10,002 bases of DNA from CAIWXH01 sp964555675 (GTDB lineage: Bacteria; Chloroflexota; Chloroflexia; Chloroflexales; Chloroflexaceae), in the NCBI GenBank assembly GCA_964555675.1, contig CAZKTU010000242.1, positions 1 through 10,002 on the forward strand. The letters are read 5' to 3'. This document shows, piece by piece, positions 1 to 5,856 of the stretch; the stretch's first letter is position 1, and each line of letters begins with the position of its first letter. The notes beneath the pieces were generated by a model that saw only the letters and a program-made list of their open reading frames with translations, did no database searches and was not told where the DNA came from. Position numbers and translations under genes: made by a program.

Positions 1-1544
1 AGGTAGCCCGGCGCGGCAGGGGTGATCAGATCGCCCAGGATCAATTGGGGCCGGGTCAGGGCGGTCAACAGGATGGCCGGCACGCTGTCGCCGTACTTCG
101 CGAAGCGCCCCACATGGATCGATTGCTCCTGGGCCACCAGGCTCGGCACCAGCACCTGGGTGGCGAAGAGGAACCAGCCCACGCTCACCGCGGCCAGGGC
201 CGCGCCCGCCCGACGCTGCCCCAGCAGGAACATCAGCCCGCCCAGGGCCGCCGTGGTCAGCGCGAAGTTCTCTTTGCAGGCCAGCACCACGCCTGCCGCC
301 CCCAGGGCCACCCAGGGGCGCCGCGTGTCCACGCCCCAGAGGGCGAAGAGCAGGGCCGTGGCCGCCAGGGTGTCGACGTGGAAGTCGAAGAGGACCATGT
401 TCTGCACCGAGGGGTGCAGCAGGTAGGCCGCGCCCCCCGCCACCCCCAGCCACGGCAGCCCCCGCTCGCGCCCGATCAGGTAGAGCGGCACGGCGCCCAG
501 GGCCGTCCAGAAGACCTGGGCCCGCAGCAGCAGCAGCGGGTCGGGCAGCAGCCAGTAGAGCGTCGCCAGCGGGTAGAGGATCAGGGCCGCGTGCGAGCCG
601 ACCATGTTGATCCCGGCCCCGGTGCTGTAGTTGGGCTGCAGCGTGCTGATCAGCCAGAAGGTCTGGTCGTAGAGCCCCAAGTCATAGGCATGGGTGCCGT
701 AGCGGCTGTGGTTGAGCGCGGCGTAGCCGCCGATCCAGCCCGTGTAGAGCAACACCAGGGCCGCGGTCGCCCACCCCGCCGGGGCCGGCCGCACCCCCCG
801 CACCCGCTCGCCCACGCGGGCCAGCCAGGCCGGCGCCGCCAGGCGCGCTCCCCCTAGCCCAAGTGCCCCCACAACCGCATAGCCCGCCGCGCGCGCCGGA
901 TCGAGCGTGGCCAGGAAGGCCAGCAGCAGGGCCGCGGCCCCCGCCACGGGCGCGCCCAACCCGGCCATCAGGGCCGCGCCGCCCAGCAGGGCCGGGGCGA
1001 GCAAGGCCAGCCCGATCCGCGCCCAGCTGACCGGGGGCGGCGGGCCCGCCAGCTCTACCCCGGCGTAGAGCAGCCCGAGCTGCCGCTCGTCGCCGGGCGC
1101 CTGGGCGGCGGGCGTGCTCAGGCGCAGCCCGACCCCGCTGGCCCCAGGCCCGGCCGGGGGCAGCAGCAGGCGCAGCACCCGTTGCTGCTCGCCGACCTGC
1201 GTGCGCAGCAGTTCGCCCTGCTCGAAGGCGGCCACGCGCAGCTCGCGCGCCGGCAGCGGCGCGGGCGAGGCCACGCGCATGGTCAGGATCGTACCGGGCG
1301 GGGGCGGCCCGCGCACCAGCAGCGCAGCTTCGGGGTAGGCGAAGCTGTAGCTGAAGGCCTCGTTGCGCTCTTCGGGGTAGAAGTCGGCCTTGAGCACCCC
1401 CTGGGGCGGCCGCAGCTCGCCCGCCACAAAGCCGGCGACCGTCCAGGCCGCGGCCAGGGCCAGCAGCAGCCCCGCCAGCCTGCCCCAAGCGGCCACGGGC
1501 AAACGCAAGGAACGCAGGCGCCGCAGCCAGGTCGCGCCTAGCAC
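1..1544 (-). CDS. DUF2079-type polytopic membrane protein, putative GT-C glycosyltransferase (partial, C-terminus beyond left edge)
   Basis: Reading the minus strand from a GTG at 1544 gives 514 codons with no stop up to the window edge. The start is supported by GGAGG (1556-1552) seven bases upstream and by a 7-base overlap (GTGCTAG) with the stop of the preceding glycosyltransferase. Residues 18-41 form a membrane segment, about 45-170 a beta-rich extracytoplasmic stretch, and several hydrophobic segments follow from about 175. From about 285 the protein matches the DUF2079 pattern: YDLGLYDQTFW (287-297), MVGSHAAL (314-321), then YLLHPSVQN (374-382) and FDFHVD (386-391). DUF2079 proteins are predicted membrane proteins related to GT-C, ArnT-like transferases that take sugars from polyprenyl-phosphate carriers. 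The conserved Asp in YDLGLYDQ sits where GT-C enzymes carry their catalytic acidic residue in the first outer loop. The donor and acceptor are not known. The family call is firm; the enzymatic role is inferred. The roughly 260-residue N-terminal region preceding the DUF2079 part is notable. Confidence 0.85.
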   Translation of the reverse strand, partial: MLGATWLRRLRSLRLPVAAWGRLAGLLLALAAAWTVAGFVAGELRPPQGVLKADFYPEERNEAFSYSFAYPEAALLVRGPPPPGTILTMRVASPAPLPARELRVAAFEQGELLRTQVGEQQRVLRLLLPPAGPGASGVGLRLSTPAAQAPGDERQLGLLYAGVELAGPPPPVSWARIGLALLAPALLGGAALMAGLGAPVAGAAALLLAFLATLDPARAAGYAVVGALGLGGARLAAPAWLARVGERVRGVRPAPAGWATAALVLLYTGWIGGYAALNHSRYGTHAYDLGLYDQTFWLISTLQPNYSTGAGINMVGSHAALILYPLATLYWLLPDPLLLLRAQVFWTALGAVPLYLIGRERGLPWLGVAGGAAYLLHPSVQNMVLFDFHVDTLAATALLFALWGVDTRRPWVALGAAGVVLACKENFALTTAALGGLMFLLGQRRAGAALAAVSVGWFLFATQVLVPSLVAQEQSIHVGRFAKYGDSVPAILLTALTRPQLILGDLITPAAPGY

Positions 1545-2617
1545 GAGGCCGCCTCCAGCCGCGCGATCACGCGGGCCGCCGCGGCGTCCCAGCTCCAGCC
1601 CCGGGCCGCGACGGCCGCGGCCGCGCCCCTGGCCCGCGCCTCCTCGCGGTTGGCGTGGACCCGCCGCAGCAACTCGACCAGGTGCTCATGGTCGGGCTCG
1701 GCCCAGCGCGCCCCGCTGTAGAGCGGCTCGCTCGGGTCGGCCGCGACCAGGCCCGTCGAGCGCAGCGGATAGCCCCCGGCCTCGTCGACGAAGGCCGTCG
1801 GCCCGCCCCAGGCCGTGACGAGCGCCGGGGTGCCGCAGGCCATGGCCTCGAGGGCGGGCATGCACCAGCCCTCGCCGCGGCTCGGCAGCACGAAGCAGTC
1901 GGCCGAGCGGTAGAGCTCGGCCAGCTCGGCGGGCGCCATGGCCCGGTTGTAGAGCACACCCACCGGCGGCGCCGGCGCGGGCAGGGCCGCGCCCAGGGCC
2001 CGCAGCGGGTTGGCGGCCGGGTCGCGGCAGTCGATCTTCAACAGCAGCAGCACGTCGTCGCTCGGCCTGAAGGCCGCCCGATAGGCCCGCAGCAGCACAT
2101 CCCAGCCCTTGCGCGCCCCCCACTCGAAGACCGAGACGAAGATCGTCCGCTCAGCAAGCTGCGTACGCGGCGGCCCCGGGCTGAACTGCTCCAGATCGAC
2201 CCCCAGCGGCACCGCGTAGACCGGGCGGGTCACCCCGCTCTCACGGAACATGGCCGCGCCCCACGCGGTCGGCGCCCAGACCTCGTCCATCTGGTTGGCC
2301 TGCTCGACCCAGGCCGACGGCAGGCGATCGACCTCGAGCATAGTGAAGCCGACCCGGTAGCGCCCGCTATTCTTGGCGAACAGGTCGCCGCGCCCGTAGA
2401 CCACCTGCGGCACGTCGAGGCGCAGCGGCCGCCCCTGCAGCGCCCTGATGCGCGGGTCGCCGGGGCCGAAGCTGGCCGCCTCGCGGTCGTCGGAGTCGAA
2501 GAGGTAGAGCGGGCGCACCGCGCGGCCACGGGCCTCCAGGGCCATGACCAGGGCCCGGGCCGAGCCGCTGTAGCCGGTGAGTGAGGCGAACGAGGAGTGC
2601 CAGACCAGGGCGGTCAT
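1538..2617 (-). CDS. GT4-family (GT-B fold) glycosyltransferase
   Basis: A 359-residue cytoplasmic glycosyltransferase. The N-terminal Rossmann half opens with MTALVWHSSF and has a Gly/Ser-rich loop (GYSGSAR, 15-21). The linker region reads WAPTAWG (114-120) then VPLGVDLEQF (136-145), the usual GT4 segment before the C-terminal half. The nucleotide-sugar half has FVSVFEWGARKGWDVLL (160-176) and the EX7E motif E249-G-W-C-M-P-A-L-E257 followed by ACGTPALVT (260-268). These are GT4 retaining-transferase signatures; the sugar cannot be read from them. ATG 2617 was chosen because it overlaps the upstream stop as ATGA and is preceded by GAGGG at good spacing. The open frame extends to 3019, but the extra 134 residues are low-complexity Arg/Ala/Gly text antisense to no domain and out of frame with the real upstream gene. 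It is the middle gene of a three-gene operon, so it probably works on the same glycan as the downstream DUF2079 protein. Confidence 0.92.
   Translation of the reverse strand: MTALVWHSSFASLTGYSGSARALVMALEARGRAVRPLYLFDSDDREAASFGPGDPRIRALQGRPLRLDVPQVVYGRGDLFAKNSGRYRVGFTMLEVDRLPSAWVEQANQMDEVWAPTAWGAAMFRESGVTRPVYAVPLGVDLEQFSPGPPRTQLAERTIFVSVFEWGARKGWDVLLRAYRAAFRPSDDVLLLLKIDCRDPAANPLRALGAALPAPAPPVGVLYNRAMAPAELAELYRSADCFVLPSRGEGWCMPALEAMACGTPALVTAWGGPTAFVDEAGGYPLRSTGLVAADPSEPLYSGARWAEPDHEHLVELLRRVHANREEARARGAAAAVAARGWSWDAAAARVIARLEAASC
1552..1556 (-). promoter_or_regulatory. Shine-Dalgarno GGAGG deciding the GTG start of the DUF2079 gene
   Basis: GGAGG lies inside the 3' end of the glycosyltransferase gene, seven bases before GTG 1544. 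It fixes an otherwise hidden non-ATG start and indicates translational coupling within the operon. Confidence 0.7.
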
Positions 2618-3006
2618 CGCTCGCCCTCGAGGGCCCGCAGGCGCGCCTCGAGCCTGGCCCGCGCGGCCCGCTCGGCGTCCAGGTGGGCGGTGAGGCTGTC
2701 GAGCACCCTGGCCATGTGTCCGTGCAGGGCGCTGGCCTGGGCCAGCTCGGGGCCGAGCAGCCACCAGGCCAAACGCACCCGCAGGCGGGCCAACAGACCC
2801 TGCGCGGGCGGCGGCCGCAGCTCCCACCCCGCGTGGATCGCCGCCAGCTCGCGCGCGAAGTAAGGGTCGCCGACGGCCAGATCGCTCAGGGTCGGCAGCT
2901 CGCCCAGGGGCGGCCCGCCCTGGCGCAGCCCGCGCTCGACCGCCGCCAGCAGCGGCTCGCCCGCAGGCACCACGAACAGGGGCTCGCCCCGCGACTCCTC
3001 GCTCAC
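2614..3006 (-). CDS. Small coiled-coil protein of unknown function, first gene of the glycosyltransferase operon
   Basis: A 130-residue protein starting at GTG 3006, six bases after GGAGG (3017-3013); no in-frame ATG lies upstream. No catalytic domain is recognised. Residues 40-60 (SDLAVGDPYFARELAAIHAG) resemble a substrate- or partner-binding helix. A short amphipathic, Trp-containing stretch (RLRVRLAWWLLG, 74-85) could touch the membrane. Residues 88-130 are Ala/Arg/Glu/Leu-rich with heptad-like spacing and should form a coiled coil. Its stop overlaps the ATG of the GT4 gene (ATGA), so the two are translationally coupled and likely produced in fixed ratio. Similar helical segments (a basic/Trp-containing part followed by a long helix) occur fused to glycosyltransferases or methyltransferases in Chloroflexota; from memory this resemblance is suggestive only. 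It may be a scaffold or oligomerisation partner of the transferase. Confidence 0.75.
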   Translation of the reverse strand: MSEESRGEPLFVVPAGEPLLAAVERGLRQGGPPLGELPTLSDLAVGDPYFARELAAIHAGWELRPPPAQGLLARLRVRLAWWLLGPELAQASALHGHMARVLDSLTAHLDAERAARARLEARLRALEGER

Positions 3007-3034
3007 CTCGCACCTCCATCGCTCATTGGGCGCT

Positions 3035-3043
3035 ATCCTACCA
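3035..3043 (-). promoter_or_regulatory. Candidate extended -10 promoter for the minus-strand glycosyltransferase operon
   Basis: On the minus strand this reads TGGTAGGAT: a TGn extension followed by TAGGAT. The expected start of transcription, near 3028, leaves a leader of about 22 bases that contains the GGAGG of the first gene. No good -35 is visible at 16-18 bases, as often happens with extended -10 promoters. Confidence 0.4.
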
Positions 3044-3073
3044 TAAAAGCCTCCCGGCCCAGACGCCGCCCTA

Positions 3074-3082
3074 TGGTATACT
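3074..3082 (+). promoter_or_regulatory. Extended -10 promoter of the brnT-brnA pair
   Basis: TGGTATACT, that is TGn plus TATACT, a near-consensus -10. No -35 match is seen. Transcription would begin around 3089-3090, downstream of the GTG at 3084 and about 30 bases before the GTG at 3120, which favours 3120 as the toxin start. Confidence 0.5.
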
Positions 3083-3090
3083 CGTGATAC
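3076..3090. promoter_or_regulatory. Inverted repeat GTAT-N7-ATAC over the brnTA -10, candidate BrnA operator
   Basis: GTATACTCGTGATAC has 4-base arms separated by seven bases and covers the -10 box and start point. BrnA is known to be a DNA-binding antitoxin that represses its own operon, so a site here would make sense. The arms are short, so chance is possible. Confidence 0.3.
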
Positions 3091-3119
3091 GCACTGCTTT
3101 TGAATATTCAGGCCGCTCT

Positions 3120-3398
3120 GTGAATGTCGAGTGGGACAACCAAAAAAACGAGGAAAATATCCGCAAGCACGGGATCGATTTTGCAGATGTTCCTGAAATC
3201 TTCAATGGCCCCATGCTTATCGACCTTGACGACCGGATTGACTATGGCGAAGACCGCTGGATAGGCATCGGGCTTCTCCGTACACTGGTCGCTGTCGTCA
3301 TCTTCACAGAGCGAGTAAACGATACGATACGGATCATCTCAGCGCGAAAGGCTACCAAATATGAGCGACAACGCTATGAGCAAGCCTTCGGGAACTGA
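3120..3398 (+). CDS. brnT: BrnT family type II toxin (ribonuclease)
   Basis: A 92-residue protein when started at GTG 3120 (beginning NVEWDNQKNEENIRKHGIDF). The W-D-x-x-K-N ... NIRKHGI-F signature, the central DRIDYGEDRWIGIG and the terminal IRIISARKATKYERQRYE are all diagnostic for BrnT (DUF497). BrnT folds like RelE and blocks translation by cutting RNA; its antitoxin BrnA binds it. The open frame extends up to GTG 3084 (12 extra residues, MIRTAFEYSGRS), but family members normally begin directly at the strand containing EWD and are about 90 residues long, and the likely promoter places 3084 before the transcript start. Neither start has a strong ribosome site. The C-terminal end overlaps brnA by 38 bases, the toxin-first order typical of this family. 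Base composition is far less GC-rich than in neighbouring genes, suggesting later acquisition. Confidence 0.93.
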   Translation: MNVEWDNQKNEENIRKHGIDFADVPEIFNGPMLIDLDDRIDYGEDRWIGIGLLRTLVAVVIFTERVNDTIRIISARKATKYERQRYEQAFGN

Positions 3399-3633
3399 TT
3401 GGGAGCGCCTGGAGCGCATGGCCGATGACGAGATCGACCAGAGCGACATTCCCGCGCTCACGAGCGCTTTCTTTGAGCGGGCCCGTGTCTACTTACCACC
3501 TCATATGGCAGCCACGATGGTTCAGGTTGACACAGATATTCTTGCCTGGTTTAAGGCCCAAGGTAAAGAGCACCAAACAGCAATAAACGACATTTTGCGA
3601 TCATATATTCAGTCTGTATCCAAATCACAGTAA
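3361..3633 (+). CDS. brnA: BrnA family antitoxin (ribbon-helix-helix)
   Basis: A 90-residue antitoxin. The N-terminal half carries the BrnA signature: TDWERLERMADDEIDQSDIP (12-31), then ALTSAFFERARVYLPP. The C-terminal half (TMVQVDTDILAWFKAQGKEHQTAINDILRSYI, about 52-83) is the ribbon-helix-helix part that dimerises and binds DNA, with the family's WFKAQGK-x-x-QT-x-IN core. BrnA neutralises BrnT by forming a tight complex and represses the shared promoter. ATG 3361 is preceded by AAAGG, though at long spacing; an internal ATG at 3376 is an alternative and would cut the overlap with brnT from 38 to 23 bases. The gene lies on the plus strand between two minus-strand units, shares the lower GC of brnT and is followed by a strong hairpin, so the pair looks like a self-contained module. 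Confidence 0.92.
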   Translation: MSDNAMSKPSGTDWERLERMADDEIDQSDIPALTSAFFERARVYLPPHMAATMVQVDTDILAWFKAQGKEHQTAINDILRSYIQSVSKSQ

Positions 3634-3638
3634 ACGCA

Positions 3639-3673
3639 CGAAGCGCACAGGAGTTTGTCTTCTGTGCGCTTCG
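3639..3673 (+). terminator. Long perfect hairpin after brnA, probable terminator between convergent genes
   Basis: CGAAGCGCACAG (3639-3650) pairs perfectly with CTGTGCGCTTCG (3662-3673). Three more inner pairs (one G-U) leave a five-base loop. It starts six bases after the brnA stop. There is no T tract on either strand, so it may be a bidirectional stabilising or terminating stem rather than a classical intrinsic terminator. Confidence 0.6.
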
Positions 3674-3702
3674 GCAGCTCATTCAGTTTGCTACCACAAC
3701 TG

Positions 3703-3725
3703 GCAGGTCACATAAGGCGACCTGC
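3703..3725 (-). terminator. Short hairpin at the end of the FG-GAP gene, possible terminator
   Basis: GCAGGTC (3703-3709) and GACCTGC (3719-3725) form a 7-base-pair stem with a nine-base loop, touching the stop codon of the minus-strand gene. No T run follows it, so the call is tentative. Confidence 0.3.
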
Positions 3726-5701
3726 TAGCGATTCGTCGCAGGTAGGTTGACCGTGGTCACGTTGGCGACCACCTGCAGGTTGACCGTGAAGCTCAGGGTT
3801 GGCAGCCCGGCCGAATCGACCTCGACGGTGGCGCTGTAGGCGCCAACGGCCTGACCGGCCGCGCTGACCGTTAGCACGAGCGTATTGCCGTCCATGCTCG
3901 CCGTGGCGATGCCGTCGGGGTCCGTCGCCACGCTGGCCGTCGGGCTGATGGGGCCGCCGTCGGCCGAGCCGATCGCGATGCGGTAGCTGCGGCTATCACC
4001 GCTCTCGAACACGCTCCGCACCGTCGAGACGGTCGTGGTCAGCCCCGGCTCGGACAGCAAGGCCCGCCCCGCGGCGTTGCGCAGGAACTGCGGCCAGGGT
4101 GCGCTGTAGGCCCCCTGGTTACCCTGCGGGCTGCCCAGAATCCCGGCGAAGTTGGTCCAGCCATAGAGCAAACCGCGGTTCGGGTCGAAGGGGCTGTTGG
4201 TGCCGCCGATCACCACGTCCAGGTCGCCGTCGCCGTCCACATCGCCCACGGCGGGGGTCGACTTCAGGGTGCCCCAGGCGAAGAGCGCGAGCTGGCTGCC
4301 GCAGCTGGTATTCTGGCAGGTGAGGAAGGCCCCGTCGCTGCCGCGCAGCACATGCACCGACCAGAAGTTGGCGGCCAGGACCTCGAGCGAGCCGTTGCCG
4401 TCCAGGTCGGCGATCACCGCCGACTGTAGGTCGCCGCCGTTGGCGTCGTGGCCCCCCGGGTTGTTGGGCGACGAGTTGGGGTTGTAGGGAACCTGCTGCC
4501 ACTTCGGGTTGGCCGCCTCGGGATCCCAGGCCACGATCCGGCTCAGACCGTCGCCGCCATTGCCGGCGCCGTTGACCGTGGCGACAATCTCGAGGTTGCC
4601 GTCGCCGTCGATGTCGCCGGCGGCGGGGGACGACTGCACACAGCCCGGCGCGTTCAGGGTCTGCAGCAGCGCCCCGGTGGCCGGGTTGACGAGCTTGATC
4701 CAGCGGCCGTTCTTCGTGGCGCCGCTGGTGGGGAAGTAGCAACTGGCGCCAAGGGCCAACTCGAGACCGCCATTGCTCGCAAGCAGGTCGGCGGCCAGGG
4801 GCGACGAGAAGAGGGCCTGGTCGAAATAGGTGCGCCAGATGAAGCCGGTCTGGAACTCGATCCGCGCCGGCGAGCGCGCCGCCGTCTCGAAGGCGTGCAG
4901 GAAGCCGCCGTCCTGAGTGACGGGCCTGACGTTCGGGTTGGCCGAGATGTCGGTCGCGACAATCAGCTCGAGCTGCGAGTCGGCGTCGATGTTCAGGAAG
5001 AGGGGCGTCGACCAGACCGTATCGGCGGCGTGGTAGAACCAGCGCACCGAACCGTCGCTGTTGAGCAGGTAGACGTTGCGGTCCAGGCCGCCGAAAGCGA
5101 CCTCCATGGTGCCGTTGCCGTCGGTGTCGGCGATGGTGGGCGCGCCGACCACGCCGTGCAGATTCTCGGGCCCCTCGGGCGTCTGGCTCTCGAAGGCCTG
5201 CAGGCTGAAGTTCCAGATCTGCTGCCCGTCGGAGCCCCTGAAGACGACCACGCCGCCGTCACAGGCCCGGTTGGTCGACTCGATCGTGCCATAGCCGATC
5301 AGCACGTAGGGCGTGCTGCCACCCATCAGCGGGCCGACCGTGGCCCGGCCGTTGATCATCGAGAAGCCGCTGCACCCCGCGTCGGGCACGGTCTTTTCCC
5401 AGAGCAGCGTGCCGTTGGCCCTGTAGGCGTACACGCGCCCGTCGGCTCCGCCGACCACGACCTCGTTGCCGTTGCCGGCGTTGCCGTCGACCTCGGCGAT
5501 CACCGGCGAGCTGCGCCCGATCGGGCCGCCCGACAGCCTGATGCCGTGCTGGTCGGTCGTATCGTCTCCGTACTTCGGGGCGTGGAACCAGCCGGGGAGG
5601 GCGGGGGGCTGAGTTTTATAACTTGCGGCGACGGGCTGGGCCAGGGCGACGACGGCGAGTGCGATGATCAGGGTGACGGCGAGGATGTGCTTTTTGACCA
5701 T
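3725..5701 (-). CDS. Secreted FG-GAP/VCBS seven-repeat beta-propeller protein with C-terminal Ig-like domain
   Basis: A 658-residue exported protein. Residues 1-27 are a Sec signal peptide (KK, then a hydrophobic core, then QPVAAS). Seven repeats of the form S(S/T)P-x-x-(A/G)D-x-DG-x-G-x-x-E begin near residues 64, 187, 231, 299, 358, 426 and 481. The clearest are DIDGDGNLE (363-371), DLDGNGSLE (432-440) and DVDGDGDLD (487-495), which are calcium-binding loops of FG-GAP/VCBS blades. Segments such as VYAYRANGTLLW and VYLLNSDGSVRW resemble PQQ-like blades. WPQFLRN (536-542) closes the propeller in the style of this superfamily. Residues about 555-645 look like an immunoglobulin-type beta sandwich. 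Six cysteines (110, 147, 321, 354, 462, 467) could form disulfides. No transmembrane anchor, sorting motif or catalytic motif is seen after the signal peptide. Its role (adhesion, glycan or metal binding) is unknown. ATG 5701 follows AGAGG and GAGG. Confidence 0.88.
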   Translation of the reverse strand: MVKKHILAVTLIIALAVVALAQPVAASYKTQPPALPGWFHAPKYGDDTTDQHGIRLSGGPIGRSSPVIAEVDGNAGNGNEVVVGGADGRVYAYRANGTLLWEKTVPDAGCSGFSMINGRATVGPLMGGSTPYVLIGYGTIESTNRACDGGVVVFRGSDGQQIWNFSLQAFESQTPEGPENLHGVVGAPTIADTDGNGTMEVAFGGLDRNVYLLNSDGSVRWFYHAADTVWSTPLFLNIDADSQLELIVATDISANPNVRPVTQDGGFLHAFETAARSPARIEFQTGFIWRTYFDQALFSSPLAADLLASNGGLELALGASCYFPTSGATKNGRWIKLVNPATGALLQTLNAPGCVQSSPAAGDIDGDGNLEIVATVNGAGNGGDGLSRIVAWDPEAANPKWQQVPYNPNSSPNNPGGHDANGGDLQSAVIADLDGNGSLEVLAANFWSVHVLRGSDGAFLTCQNTSCGSQLALFAWGTLKSTPAVGDVDGDGDLDVVIGGTNSPFDPNRGLLYGWTNFAGILGSPQGNQGAYSAPWPQFLRNAAGRALLSEPGLTTTVSTVRSVFESGDSRSYRIAIGSADGGPISPTASVATDPDGIATASMDGNTLVLTVSAAGQAVGAYSATVEVDSAGLPTLSFTVNLQVVANVTTVNLPATNR

Positions 5702-5765
5702 GAACCTCGTACCTCTTCGGACGGCGCATCGATACGCCGCGCTCTATGAACGCAAAAGACCCGGC

Positions 5766-5794
5766 AGTATAGCACTTACGTTTGGGTGATTCAA
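5766..5794 (-). promoter_or_regulatory. Sigma-70-type promoter of the FG-GAP propeller gene
   Basis: On the minus strand this reads TTGAAT, a 17-base spacer, then TATACT, with TGC directly before the -10 (extended -10). The predicted start near 5759 leaves a leader of about 58 bases. It is the best-matching promoter in the window and shows that the propeller gene can be transcribed independently of the membrane-protein gene upstream. Confidence 0.7.
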
Positions 5795-5833
5795 GGATCG
5801 CGACAGGCTGTCTGGCCCTAAGCCTACGCGAGC

Positions 5834-5856
5834 GCAGTAACGGGGCCGTTACCTGC
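5834..5856 (-). terminator. Hairpin enclosing the stop codon of the 822-residue gene
   Basis: GTAACGG (5837-5843) and CCGTTAC (5846-5852) form a perfect 16-base palindrome, extended by GCA/TGC with one bulged base. The TAA stop lies in the stem. No T run follows on the minus strand. It may terminate or protect the transcript end before the propeller promoter; a chance palindrome is not excluded. Confidence 0.35.

Noticed and set aside
682..1488. 268-residue minus-strand open frame
   Set aside because: Low-complexity Arg/Ala/Gly sequence without domains; the adjacent frame encodes the DUF2079 protein.
2618..3019. N-terminal 134-residue extension of the glycosyltransferase frame
   Set aside because: It is Arg/Ala/Gly-rich shadow text of the 130-residue gene in another frame; the GT4 domain starts cleanly at ATG 2617 with an ATGA overlap and a ribosome site.
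3073..3087. Four-codon upstream frame (ATG GTA TAC TCG, then TGA) before brnT
   Set aside because: It lies within or before the predicted -10 and would probably not be transcribed; no ribosome site.
4448..5749. 433-residue plus-strand open frame
   Set aside because: Antisense to the propeller gene, rich in Val/Gly/Arg, with no domains; a product of third-position G/C bias.
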